NCBI RefSeq assembly: GCF_042433515.1
Contig: NZ_JBHLVH010000013.1
Coordinates: forward strand, 124,001-188,000
Direction: 5' to 3'
Length of the DNA stretch: 64,000 bases
Source: Kytococcus schroeteri
GTDB lineage: Bacteria; Actinomycetota; Actinomycetes; Actinomycetales; Dermatophilaceae
Every line of letters begins with the position of its first letter. The stretch's first letter is position 1. Below are positions 8,246 through 16,347 of this stretch, one piece after another. The notes below the pieces were generated by a model. It did no database searches and was not told where the DNA came from. It saw only the letters and a list, made by a program, of their open reading frames with translations. The position numbers were made by a program, and so were the translations under genes.

Positions 8246-9931
8246 ATGACACGGATCGCATCGGTGGGAGTCGTCGGCCTGGGCACCATGGGGGCCGGCA
8301 TCGTGGAGGTCTTCGCGCGCGGTGGTGTGCGCGTGGTGGGCGTGGAGATGACGCCCGAGCTCGCAGAGCGGGGCCGGGGGCTGCTGGAGGCCTCCACCGC
8401 CCGCGCCGTCCAGAAGGGCAAGCTCGACGAGGCCGGGCAGCAGGCCCTGCTCGAGGCGGTGACCTTCTCCAGCGACCTGGCGGACCTGGCCGAGGTGGAC
8501 CTCGTGGTGGAGGCCGTGCCCGAGCGGATGGACATCAAGCACGAGGTCTTCGGCCGCCTCGACGAGGTCACGAGGCCCGAGGCGATCCTGGCCACCAACA
8601 CCTCGAGCCTCTCGGTCACCGAGATCGCCGCCGGCACGCAGCGCCGTGACCGCGTGGTGGGCATGCACTTCTTCAACCCGGCCCCGGTGCAGAAGCTCGT
8701 GGAGGTGGTGCACACCCCGGTGACCGACCCGGCCGCCGTCGAGGCCGTGGCCGAGCTGGCCACCCGGCTGGGCAAGCAGCCGGTGGTCGTGGCCGACCGG
8801 GCCGGCTTCGTGGCCAACCACCTCCTCTACGGCTACATGAACCGTGCCGGCCAGCTGTACTTCGACGGCGCCGTGGACGCGGCCGACCTGGACACCGCCA
8901 TGCACGTGGGGGCGGGCTTGCCGATGGGGCCGCTGACCCTCATGGACCTCGTGGGCCTGGACGTCTGCGCCGGCATCGGCGGGGTCATCCACTCGCTCAC
9001 GCACAAGCACATGCACGCCCCCAGCTACGAGCTGGCCACGATGGTGCAGGCCGGCCTGCTGGGCCGCAAGAGCGGCGCGGGCTTCCACCCCTACTCCGAG
9101 GAGGCCCGTCGGGCCGCGGCGGCGCGGACGCAGGAGCCGGCGGCGCCGCGCGAGGTGACCGTGGTGGGCGTCATCGGCGCCGGCGAGGAGGCCGACGAGC
9201 TGGCCGAGGCGCTCGCGGGCACCGGGCGCGAGGTGGTCCGCATCGAGGAGGCCGGGGCCGACCTGGGCGCGCTGTCCGGTGCGCAGGTGGTCTTCGAGGC
9301 CGCCGAGGTGGTGGACCCGCTCGAGGAGGACTGGGACGAGGCCGATCCCGAGGAGCTCGAGGCCGAGGCCGCCCTCATCGAGCTGGACGCGCTCTTCCTG
9401 GAGCTCGGACGCGTGCTGCCGGCCGACGCCGTGGTCGTCTCGCTGACGGCCGACACGACGCTGGATCTGGCCGCCACCAGCGGCCGCCACGCCGATGCGC
9501 TGCGGGCCGTGCTGCACGAGGCCACGGGGTACGGGCGGCTGCTGGAGCTGGGCCGCACCACCACGACCTCCCGCGAGGCCGAGGCCACGGTGCGCGCGCT
9601 GGCGCAGGAGGCGGGGCTCACCGCGGTGGTGGTGCGCGACCAGCCCGGTCTGGTGGTGGAGTCGCTGCTGGTGCCCTTCCTCAACGAGGCCGTGCTCATG
9701 GCCCAGTCCGGGTACGCCAGCCCGGAGGACATCGACACCGCCATGGTGGCCGGGTGCGGCTACCCGATGGGGCCGTTCGGCTACATCGACCAGCTGGGGG
9801 CCGACCACGTGCTCGACGTGCAGTCCGAGCTCTTCGGCGCCACGCAGGACCCGGGCCTGGCGCCCGCCGCAGCCCTGGTGGACGCCGCCGTGCTCGACCT
9901 GCCGCTGCGCGACGCCACCCCGCGCGCCTGA
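8246..9931 (+). CDS. 3-hydroxyacyl-CoA dehydrogenase with two tandem modules
   Basis: The 561-residue protein contains a complete N-terminal 3-hydroxyacyl/3-hydroxybutyryl-CoA dehydrogenase. It has GLGTMGAGI (NAD-binding, residues 11-19), NTSSLSVTEIA, MHFFNPAPVQKLVEVV with the catalytic His, and a helical dimerisation domain with GFVANHLLYGYMNRAG. A second, degenerate copy follows from about residue 305. Its nucleotide-binding loop is GVIGAGEEADELAEAL and its dimerisation half (DQPGLVVESLLVPFLNEAV, GYPMGPFGYIDQLG) is well conserved, but the active-site HFFNP is lost. The role is oxidation of 3-hydroxyacyl-CoA in fatty-acid or aromatic degradation. The ATG is preceded by GGGAGAG. Confidence 0.87.
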   Translation: MTRIASVGVVGLGTMGAGIVEVFARGGVRVVGVEMTPELAERGRGLLEASTARAVQKGKLDEAGQQALLEAVTFSSDLADLAEVDLVVEAVPERMDIKHEVFGRLDEVTRPEAILATNTSSLSVTEIAAGTQRRDRVVGMHFFNPAPVQKLVEVVHTPVTDPAAVEAVAELATRLGKQPVVVADRAGFVANHLLYGYMNRAGQLYFDGAVDAADLDTAMHVGAGLPMGPLTLMDLVGLDVCAGIGGVIHSLTHKHMHAPSYELATMVQAGLLGRKSGAGFHPYSEEARRAAAARTQEPAAPREVTVVGVIGAGEEADELAEALAGTGREVVRIEEAGADLGALSGAQVVFEAAEVVDPLEEDWDEADPEELEAEAALIELDALFLELGRVLPADAVVVSLTADTTLDLAATSGRHADALRAVLHEATGYGRLLELGRTTTTSREAEATVRALAQEAGLTAVVVRDQPGLVVESLLVPFLNEAVLMAQSGYASPEDIDTAMVAGCGYPMGPFGYIDQLGADHVLDVQSELFGATQDPGLAPAAALVDAAVLDLPLRDATPRA

Positions 9932-9940
9932 GGACGCGCG

Positions 9941-10243
9941 ATGGGGAAGGCCCGTCGACGAGGCGGTGCCCGCGGCAGTGCCCGCGGGCGCCGCGCGCCG
10001 TCCGTGCCGAGCCCGGTGGGCGGCGGCCTGCGGCACACGCCCGACCGCACCGAGCTCCGCGGCGGGCGGGAGTTCCTCGTGCGCACCCTGCACGGCAACG
10101 CCGAGGGCCGGGTTTACCGCTGCCCGGGCTGCCACCACGAGGTGCCCTCCTCGCAGCCGCACCTCGTGGTGTGGCCGAACGACGGGATGCTCGGGGTGGA
10201 GGAGCGGCGCCACTGGCACACCCGGTGCTGGGCGATGGGCTGA
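9941..10243 (+). CDS. Small zinc-ribbon protein (actinobacterial family often named ATP/GTP-binding protein)
   Basis: The 100-residue product starts with a basic, disordered tail (GKARRRGGARGSARGRR). It continues with a compact C-terminal module RVYRCPGCHHEVPSS...HLVVWP...RRHWHTRCW. The CxxC pair plus the later His and Cys suggest one zinc site. Similar short proteins are widespread in actinobacteria, commonly annotated only as ATP/GTP-binding, but I see no Walker motif. AGGA precedes the ATG. The gene begins 9 nt after the dehydrogenase stop and may be cotranscribed. Function unknown. Confidence 0.6.
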   Translation: MGKARRRGGARGSARGRRAPSVPSPVGGGLRHTPDRTELRGGREFLVRTLHGNAEGRVYRCPGCHHEVPSSQPHLVVWPNDGMLGVEERRHWHTRCWAMG

Positions 10244-10484
10244 ACGCCGGGGCCGGGCGGCGCGGGGTGGACGGCCCGGCCCGAGGCGCACCTCACAGAT
10301 CGGGCGCGCTCCATCACAGGACGGCAACAGAGTCCGCACAACCGCCCCTGCGGGGTGGAAGGTGCGCGGGACGGGCCCGTACCGTGGGGACACGACCGGA
10401 CCCCGCACGCGGGGCCGCAGACCACCGCCCACCCGGGGACGGTGGACGGTCGCCCATCACCGACAAGGGGGAGGAAGACAGACC

Positions 10485-11309
10485 ATGGACACCACGAACA
10501 TCACCCGCCGCACGGCGCTGGCCGGCGGTGCCGCCGCCGTCGCCGGTGGCACGGCCGCGCTCACCCCGGCGACGGGGGCCGCCGCTGCGTACCGCGTGAA
10601 CCGCCGCACGCTGCGCAAGGGTGACCGCAACGCCGACGTCCTGTACTTCCAGCGCAAGGCCAAGCAGGCCGGCTTCTGGGTCGGCACGCCGGACGGCTCG
10701 TTCGGCGCCCAGACCCAGCAGGTCGTGTGGGCCGTGCAGAAGGCCTACGGCCTGACCCGCGACGGCGTCGTCGGCCAGAAGACCTGGCTGGCCGTCATCC
10801 GCCAGCCGCGTATCCCCGTGAAGACCACATCGGGCACCTACATCGAGGTGGACCTCACCCGCCAGCTGCTCTTCTACGTGAAGGCCGGCAAGCTCGTGGA
10901 GGTGCACAACACCTCCACCGGCAACGGCAAGGGCTACACCTTCCGGGGCAAGTGGTACCCGCACGCCAAGACCCCGCGCGGCACCTGGCGCAGCATGTGG
11001 AACGAGGACAAGGGGTGGCGCACCGGAGAGCTGGGTCGCATGTGGCGCCCGTTCTTCTTCGCGCCCGGCGGCTACGCCGTGCACGGCTCCACCTTCATCC
11101 CGCCGTACCCGGACAGCCACGGCTGCGTGCGCCTGAGCATCAAGGCGATGGACCACCTCATCGCCATCGGTGCGATCCGCTGGGACCGCGACATCACGGT
11201 CTACGGCAACGGCCCGCACCAGCCCCCGCTGGGGGTCGGTGCCGCCGCCTCCGGTGCGCCGGAGCACGTCACGGCCCTGGGCCTGACCGACGTGCGCAGC
11301 AGCATCTGA
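10485..11309 (+). CDS. Secreted L,D-transpeptidase with peptidoglycan-binding domain
   Basis: The 274-residue precursor has a twin-arginine-like N-terminus (NITRRTALAGG, residues 5-15) and an Ala-rich signal segment ending near residue 36. It continues with a PG_binding_1 domain (LRKGDRNADVLYFQRKAKQ, GTPDGSFGAQTQQVVWAVQ, about 42-95) and a YkuD catalytic domain with HGSTFIPPYPDSHGCVRLSI, which holds the active-site His and Cys. It probably forms 3-3 cross-links or attaches proteins to the wall. GGGGGAGGAAG upstream is a strong ribosome-binding site. A TACCGT hexamer at 10380-10385 is a possible -10. The 241-nt region before it otherwise shows nothing clear. Confidence 0.9.
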   Translation: MDTTNITRRTALAGGAAAVAGGTAALTPATGAAAAYRVNRRTLRKGDRNADVLYFQRKAKQAGFWVGTPDGSFGAQTQQVVWAVQKAYGLTRDGVVGQKTWLAVIRQPRIPVKTTSGTYIEVDLTRQLLFYVKAGKLVEVHNTSTGNGKGYTFRGKWYPHAKTPRGTWRSMWNEDKGWRTGELGRMWRPFFFAPGGYAVHGSTFIPPYPDSHGCVRLSIKAMDHLIAIGAIRWDRDITVYGNGPHQPPLGVGAAASGAPEHVTALGLTDVRSSI

Positions 11310-11320
11310 GCCGTCCCCAC

Positions 11321-11358
11321 CAGGAGCGCCGCCCGGCACCCGCCGGGCGGCGCTCCTG
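11321..11358. terminator. Bidirectional hairpin terminator
   Basis: CAGGAGCGCCGCCCGG (11321-11336) pairs perfectly with CCGGGCGGCGCTCCTG (11343-11358) around a 6-nt loop. This 16-bp stem lies between the convergent L,D-transpeptidase and membrane-protein genes. There is no T-tract on either side. Confidence 0.7.
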
Positions 11359-11412
11359 CATGTCCGGCGGGTGCCGGCGCCCCGAGGCCGTGCCGCCGTC
11401 CTCGGGCCGGGG

Positions 11413-11781
11413 TCAGCCCAGCGTGTACAGCACCAGCCGTGCGAGCCCTGCCCACGCCGCGGCCCAGAGCAGGCTGGCGAAGGTGCCGATGATGAACCGC
11501 TCGGAGACCGCGCCGTGCTTGGCGGTGCGCAGCTCGGGGTAGCGGCCCAGGGCCTTGACGGCCACCACCAGGGCCAGCGCGTAGTCCGATCCGGCCACCA
11601 CGGCGGAGAACGCCGCGGCCCGCTCGAGCAGGCCGATCCACCGGCCGCCGGGCAGCTCGATGCCGTCGGGGTCGGGGGACTCCACGTGGCCGAGGAACCA
11701 CATCACCACCGGGCCGCCGAGGAAGACCGCGCACGTGGCGCAGAGCAGGACGAGGGGGATGACCTCGGGGTGCTGGATCAC
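11413..11781 (-). CDS. Small membrane protein paired with SatD
   Basis: The product has 122 residues and three hydrophobic helices (about 7-28, 55-77, 93-120). The stretch RWIGLLERAAAFSAVVAGSD and later SERFIIGTFASLLWAAA resembles the C-terminal membrane half of DUF3307-type proteins, which are often encoded next to SatD; that resemblance is from memory. The GTG at 11781 overlaps the SatD stop by 4 nt (GTGA), indicating translational coupling. The function is unknown, and the pairing is the main clue. Confidence 0.6.
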   Translation of the reverse strand: MIQHPEVIPLVLLCATCAVFLGGPVVMWFLGHVESPDPDGIELPGGRWIGLLERAAAFSAVVAGSDYALALVVAVKALGRYPELRTAKHGAVSERFIIGTFASLLWAAAWAGLARLVLYTLG

Positions 11782-12521
11782 GCGTCCTCCGGCGGGGTCG
11801 AGGGGGTGGAGCGGCCCGCGGGCGGGCCGTCGCCCAGCGTGCCAGAGGGGTCCGACAGCCCGGTGCGCACCGCCTCGAGCAGGGCCGCGCACAGGGCGGC
11901 GCCCCGGTCGGCCTCGGTGGCCCCGGCGGTGCGCAGGCGCTGGCTGACGGCGCTGGGGGAGACGCCCAGGGCCTCGGCCACCTCGCGCTGGGTGGAGTGC
12001 TCCGCCAGCCGGTCGACGACCTCCCACCCCTCGGCGGTGCGGCGCGTCAGGACGCCCGCCCAGAGCCACAGGGCCGCCTCGGCGTGCGCGAGGGCGGGCA
12101 GGCCGGGGTCGGTGGCGTGCTCGAGGTCGGTGTTGGCCTCCAGCGCCAGGGGCTGGGGTCCGCGGTGGCTGCGCTCCACGGCGCGGCGGGCGGCGATGAA
12201 GGCCGGCCCGCGGGCGGCGCGGACCGAGTCCGGCAGGGGGTGCTCCACCGTGCCGACGCCGATGCCGGCCCGCCACCGGCCGCTGCGCAGCAGCAGCTCG
12301 AGCACCTGCACCACCTCGGTGCCGGAGGTGAGCACGCCCTGCACCTCGTCACCCGCGGCGCGCTCGAAGGGCAGGGCGTCCGGCGCGGTGGGACGGGTCG
12401 CGAGCTGCTCGAGGAGGGCGGGGACGGCGTCGGGCTGGTGGCGGGAGTCGCGCTGGTCGGCCGTCACGACGAAGCACGGCAGGGCCTCGCGCCCGAGATC
12501 CAGTTCCTGGCCTTCACTCAT
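11778..12521 (-). CDS. SatD-family protein with C-terminal helix-turn-helix
   Basis: The 247-residue protein has an N-terminal SatD-like domain (CFVVTADQRDSRHQPD, then FERAAGDEVQGVLTSG and RWRAGIGVGTVEHPLP with GPAFIAARRAVE). The DE-x-QG pattern is typical. The fold is thought to be cyclase-like, but no catalytic metal site is evident here. Around residues 175-200 it has TQREVAEALGVSPSAVSQRL, a helix-turn-helix, so it may bind DNA. It is coupled to the downstream membrane protein by a GTGA overlap. Its start is divergent from ftsK. A clear Shine-Dalgarno is lacking. Confidence 0.65.
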   Translation of the reverse strand: MSEGQELDLGREALPCFVVTADQRDSRHQPDAVPALLEQLATRPTAPDALPFERAAGDEVQGVLTSGTEVVQVLELLLRSGRWRAGIGVGTVEHPLPDSVRAARGPAFIAARRAVERSHRGPQPLALEANTDLEHATDPGLPALAHAEAALWLWAGVLTRRTAEGWEVVDRLAEHSTQREVAEALGVSPSAVSQRLRTAGATEADRGAALCAALLEAVRTGLSDPSGTLGDGPPAGRSTPSTPPEDA

Positions 12522-12628
12522 GGTGGTGAAGCCTAGTGGCTTCAGGGAGGGGCCCGGGTGTGGGTCACCTCATCGGGCCGGCGGCCGGGGTGCGGCGTGG
12601 GCCCCGTCGGGCTGTCGGTGGCGGCACC

Positions 12629-12634
12629 TACTCT
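12629..12634 (+). promoter_or_regulatory. Leaderless -10 element of ftsK
   Basis: TACTCT is followed by exactly 6 nt (TGGCGG) and then the GTG at 12641, so transcription should begin at the start codon. This supports the GTG at 12641 over upstream in-frame candidates. Confidence 0.6.
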
Positions 12635-12640
12635 TGGCGG

Positions 12641-15589
12641 GTGGCAGATTCCCGCACCCGTCGCTCCTCGTCCTCCCGTCCCGGCACCGCTCGGTCCGCC
12701 GGGACGTCCCGTGCTGCCCGCAGTGGAACGCGTGGCGGTCAGGGGACCAACCGGTCGGGATCGCGCGGGGGCTCCCGGGCGACGGCGTCGGGCAGCGGGT
12801 CGCGTGCCGCGGGCAAGGGCGGCTCCCGGTCGCAGACCCCGCAGCGCCCCCAGCGCGGGCCCCTCGGGCGCGCCGTGGCCGGCCTGTGGAACGGCGTGAC
12901 CGGCGCGGTCGGTGGCGCGGTGCGCAGCGTGGGCGGGTCCGCCCGGGGCCTGGAGCGTGACCACGCCCGCGACGGTGTGGCCTTCGTGCTGCTGGCCCTG
13001 GCCGTGGTGGTGGCGCTCCGCGAGTGGTGGGGCCTGTCCGGGGCGCTGGGCGGAGCCATCCACGCCGTGGCGGCCGGCACCTTCGGGCTGGTGGCCATGG
13101 CCCTGCCGCTGCTGCTGCTCTGGGCCGGGCTGCACATGATGCGCCGTCCCGCCGAGACCGCCGACAGCGCCCGCCTCGTGGTGGGATCGGTGGCCGCCGT
13201 CCTGGCTGCCTGCGGCCTCACGCACGCGGCCCTGGGCTATCCCGACGCCAGCCAGGGCGTGGAGTCCGTCCGCTCCGGCGGCGGCATCCTGGGCTACCTC
13301 GTGGCCAACCCGCTGCGCGTGGGCCTGACCTCGCTGGGGGCCGTGGCCGTGCTCGTGCTGCTGGCCCTCTTCGCGCTGCTGGTGCTCACCGCCACACCCG
13401 TGCACCGCATCCCCGAGAGACTGGGGGAGCTGGGTGACCGGCTCTTCCACCCCGGCCACCACGCCGAGGACGAGGAGTTCGACTGGTCGCGCCGCGACTC
13501 CCGGGGCCTGCCCCGCCGCGAGCGCGACGAGGAGGAGCCCTCCGGTGCCCGCCGTCGTCGTCGCCGCGAGGTGGACGAGGACACCGTGCCCTTCGACCAG
13601 GCCGCCGAGGTGGACGACTCCTCGCGGCGCCGTGTGCGCACCGCGCGCCGCACCCGCAAGTCCGAGGTGGCCCAGGGTGCCGACACCACCGCGCTGCCGG
13701 TGCAGGACGGCACCGAGCCCGAGGACGCGGGCGACGCCGTGTACGACGGGCAGGCCGACGCCCCCGCGAGGCCCGCGCCGAAGGCCGGCGCCCGCCCCGG
13801 CGCGAAGCCCGGGGCCAGGCCCGGTGCGAAGCCGGGCGCCAAGCCCGTGCAGGCCGAGCCGGAGCCGGAGCCCGTGCCCCCGCCCACCACGCAGTTGCCG
13901 CAGCGCGTGGAGCAGCTGGCCCTCTCCGGCGACGTCAGCTACACCCTCCCGGACACCGCGCTGCTCAAGCCCGGCACGCCGCACAAGGAGCGCTCCGCGG
14001 CCAACGACGCCGTCGTGGCGGCGCTCACCAACACCTTCGAGGAGTTCAACGTCGACGCCGTGGTCTCGGGGTTCACCCGGGGTCCGACGGTGACCCGCTA
14101 CGAGGTGGAGCTCGGCCCGGGCGTGAAGGTCGAGCGCATCACCGCGTTGAGCAAGAACATCTCCTACGCCGTGGCCAGCGCCGAGGTGCGCATCCTCTCG
14201 CCCATCCCGGGCAAGAGCGCCATCGGCATCGAGATCCCCAACACCGACCGCGAGAACGTGTCGCTGGGTGACGTCCTGCGCAGCGACAAGGCGCGCAACC
14301 AGACGCACCCGATGGTGATGGGCGTGGGCAAGGACGTCGAGGGCGGCTACGTCATCGCCAACCTGGCCAAGATGCCCCACCTGCTCGTGGCCGGCGCCAC
14401 GGGTTCCGGTAAGTCGAGCTTCGTGAACTCGATGATCACCTCGATCCTCGTGCGGGCCACGCCGGAGGAGGTGCGCATGGTGCTCGTGGACCCCAAGCGC
14501 GTGGAGCTCACGGCCTACGAGGGCATCCCGCACCTCATCACCCCGATCATCACCAACCCCAAGAAGGCCGCCGAGGCGTTGCAGTGGGTGGTCCGTGAGA
14601 TGGACCAGCGCTACGACGACCTGGCCAACTTCGGCTTCAAGCACATCGACGAGTTCAACAAGGCGGTGCGCTCGGGCAAGGTGCAGGTGCCGCCGGGATC
14701 GCAGCGCGAGCTGCAGCCGTACCCCTACCTGCTGGTGGTGGTGGACGAGCTCGCCGACCTCATGATGGTGGCCCCGCGCGACGTCGAGGAGTCGGTGGTG
14801 CGTATCACCCAGCTGGCCCGTGCCGCCGGCATCCACCTGGTGCTGGCGACGCAGCGCCCGTCGGTGGACGTGGTGACCGGCCTCATCAAGGCCAACGTGC
14901 CCAGCCGCATGGCCTTCGCCACCTCCTCGCTGGCCGACTCGCGCGTGGTGCTCGACCAGCCCGGTGCGGAGAAGCTCATCGGCCAGGGTGACGCGCTCTT
15001 CCTGCCGATGGGGGCCAGCCGCACCCTGCGCGTGCAGGGCGCGTGGGTCAACGAGTCCGAGATCGTGGACGTGGTGGCCCACGTCAAGGGCCAGCTGGCG
15101 CCGAACTACCGCGAGGACGTGCAGCAGGTCAACCCGACCAAGGAGATCGACGAGGACATCGGCGACGACCTCGACGTGCTGCTCCAGGCCACCGAGCTGG
15201 TGGTCAACACGCAGTTCGGCTCCACCTCGATGCTGCAGCGCAAGCTCCGCGTGGGCTTCGCCAAGGCAGGGCGCCTCATGGACCTCATGGAGTCCCGCGA
15301 GATCGTCGGCCCGTCCGAGGGGTCCAAGGCCCGCGACGTGCTGGTGCGCCCCGAGGACCTGCCGGCCACCCTCGCCCGGTTGCGCGGCGAGGACCCGCCG
15401 GAGGACCTCGAGCAGGACGCCGGCGAGGGGGTCCGGGACGACGCCGACGAGGCGCCGCAGGAGGGCGGCGCCGACTCCGGGGCCCGCCCGATGACCGACC
15501 GGTACGCGGGCGTGGACGTCTCCGACGGCGCCGTCTCCTCGGACGACGAGGACGACGACGAGGACGCCTGGCAGCTGACGGGCCGCTGA
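12641..15589 (+). CDS. ftsK: DNA translocase FtsK/SpoIIIE
   Basis: This is a septum-located ATP-driven pump that clears chromosomal DNA during division. The 982 residues comprise a basic N-terminus, four or so transmembrane helices (about 110-255), a charged low-complexity linker with repeated GAKPGARPGAKPGAKP (about 380-402), then the motor. The motor has Walker A GATGSGKSS (about 585-593) and Walker B LLVVVDELADLM (about 696-707). The C-terminal gamma winged helix STSMLQRKLRVGFAKAGRLM (about 860-880) would recognise KOPS-like sites. The acidic tail is DDEDDDEDAW. The GTG start is set by the leaderless promoter. Its TGA shares one base with the next ATG. Confidence 0.95.
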   Translation: MADSRTRRSSSSRPGTARSAGTSRAARSGTRGGQGTNRSGSRGGSRATASGSGSRAAGKGGSRSQTPQRPQRGPLGRAVAGLWNGVTGAVGGAVRSVGGSARGLERDHARDGVAFVLLALAVVVALREWWGLSGALGGAIHAVAAGTFGLVAMALPLLLLWAGLHMMRRPAETADSARLVVGSVAAVLAACGLTHAALGYPDASQGVESVRSGGGILGYLVANPLRVGLTSLGAVAVLVLLALFALLVLTATPVHRIPERLGELGDRLFHPGHHAEDEEFDWSRRDSRGLPRRERDEEEPSGARRRRRREVDEDTVPFDQAAEVDDSSRRRVRTARRTRKSEVAQGADTTALPVQDGTEPEDAGDAVYDGQADAPARPAPKAGARPGAKPGARPGAKPGAKPVQAEPEPEPVPPPTTQLPQRVEQLALSGDVSYTLPDTALLKPGTPHKERSAANDAVVAALTNTFEEFNVDAVVSGFTRGPTVTRYEVELGPGVKVERITALSKNISYAVASAEVRILSPIPGKSAIGIEIPNTDRENVSLGDVLRSDKARNQTHPMVMGVGKDVEGGYVIANLAKMPHLLVAGATGSGKSSFVNSMITSILVRATPEEVRMVLVDPKRVELTAYEGIPHLITPIITNPKKAAEALQWVVREMDQRYDDLANFGFKHIDEFNKAVRSGKVQVPPGSQRELQPYPYLLVVVDELADLMMVAPRDVEESVVRITQLARAAGIHLVLATQRPSVDVVTGLIKANVPSRMAFATSSLADSRVVLDQPGAEKLIGQGDALFLPMGASRTLRVQGAWVNESEIVDVVAHVKGQLAPNYREDVQQVNPTKEIDEDIGDDLDVLLQATELVVNTQFGSTSMLQRKLRVGFAKAGRLMDLMESREIVGPSEGSKARDVLVRPEDLPATLARLRGEDPPEDLEQDAGEGVRDDADEAPQEGGADSGARPMTDRYAGVDVSDGAVSSDDEDDDEDAWQLTGR

Positions 15590-16284
15590 TGTACCGCAAC
15601 CCCGTGCGCCCGCCGACGCCGTGGCACGTCAAGGCCCGCCGCGGCATCGCCAGCAACCCCTCGGCGGTGCTGCTCGTGGTGCAGCTGCTGAGCGTCATCG
15701 CCTACCCGTTCACCGGGGAGAGCGGGGCGGGGCGCCTGGCCATCGCCGTGCTCGGCCTGCTCACCCTGGTGCTCGCCCTGCGCGCGGTGCGGCGCACGCC
15801 GCTGCTCACCTGGGTGGGCGGCCTCGTGGGCGTGCCAGCGGTGGCGCTCTCGGTGGGGGAGGTGCTCCTCCCGGAGGTCACCGGCATCGAGCTGGCGTCG
15901 ATGTGCTTCCACGCGGTCTTCTACTTCTACGTGGTCTTCGCCCTGCTGGTGTACATGTTCTCGGACAACTGGGTGACCAGTGACGAGCTGTGGGCCACCG
16001 GCGCCACCTTCACCGTGGCCGCGTGGGCGTTCGCGTACACCTACGGGGCGGTGCAGCTCATCTGGCCGGGCTCGTTCGCCGCGCCGCACGGGGAGAAGCT
16101 CAGCTGGTTCGAGCTGATCTTCCTGTCGTTCACCACCATGACTGGCACCGGCCTGTCGGACATCACGCCGGCCGGCAACCACGCCCGCTCGTTCATCATC
16201 CTCGAGGAGATGGCGGGCATGAACTACGTGGCGCTCGTGGTGGCCCGCCTCATGGGCCTGACGCTCACCAAGTTCCGCCGCTGA
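15589..16284 (+). CDS. Ion channel (two-TM/pore-loop) family protein
   Basis: The 231-residue membrane protein has about six hydrophobic segments. Near the C-terminus a pore-loop motif SFTTMTGTGLSDITPAGNHA is followed by a last helix (SFIILEEMAGMNYVALVVAR). The arrangement matches the Ion_trans_2/potassium-channel family, but the filter reads TGTGLSD rather than TVGYGD, so K+ selectivity cannot be assumed. The ATG overlaps the ftsK stop (TGATG), implying cotranscription. A strong hairpin terminator follows. Confidence 0.65.
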   Translation: MYRNPVRPPTPWHVKARRGIASNPSAVLLVVQLLSVIAYPFTGESGAGRLAIAVLGLLTLVLALRAVRRTPLLTWVGGLVGVPAVALSVGEVLLPEVTGIELASMCFHAVFYFYVVFALLVYMFSDNWVTSDELWATGATFTVAAWAFAYTYGAVQLIWPGSFAAPHGEKLSWFELIFLSFTTMTGTGLSDITPAGNHARSFIILEEMAGMNYVALVVARLMGLTLTKFRR

Positions 16285-16304
16285 GGCAGGGGCGCGCACG
16301 CACG

Positions 16305-16335
16305 GCGGCCCCGCGCCGGTGTGGCGCGGGGCCGC
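16305..16335. terminator. Hairpin terminator between convergent genes
   Basis: GCGGCCCCGCGCC (16305-16317) pairs with GGCGCGGGGCCGC (16323-16335) around GGTGT. This perfect 13-bp stem lies between the ion-channel gene and the dipeptidase gene, which converge here. Confidence 0.7.
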
Positions 16336-16347
16336 GGTGGAGCGGGC

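Noticed and set aside
10244..10484. Possible c-di-AMP (ydaO) riboswitch before the L,D-transpeptidase gene, as in some cell-wall enzymes.
   Set aside because: Some short matches (GGGG, CGGGA) exist but the conserved core order is not present. Only a weak -10 (TACCGT) is supportable.
12542..15082. Very long open frames antisense to known genes, such as 846 codons opposite ftsK or 779 codons opposite 2463-4802.
   Set aside because: In such GC-rich DNA stops are rare in shadow frames. These show Arg/His/Gly-rich low-complexity protein and no family motif, while the other strand encodes clear proteins.
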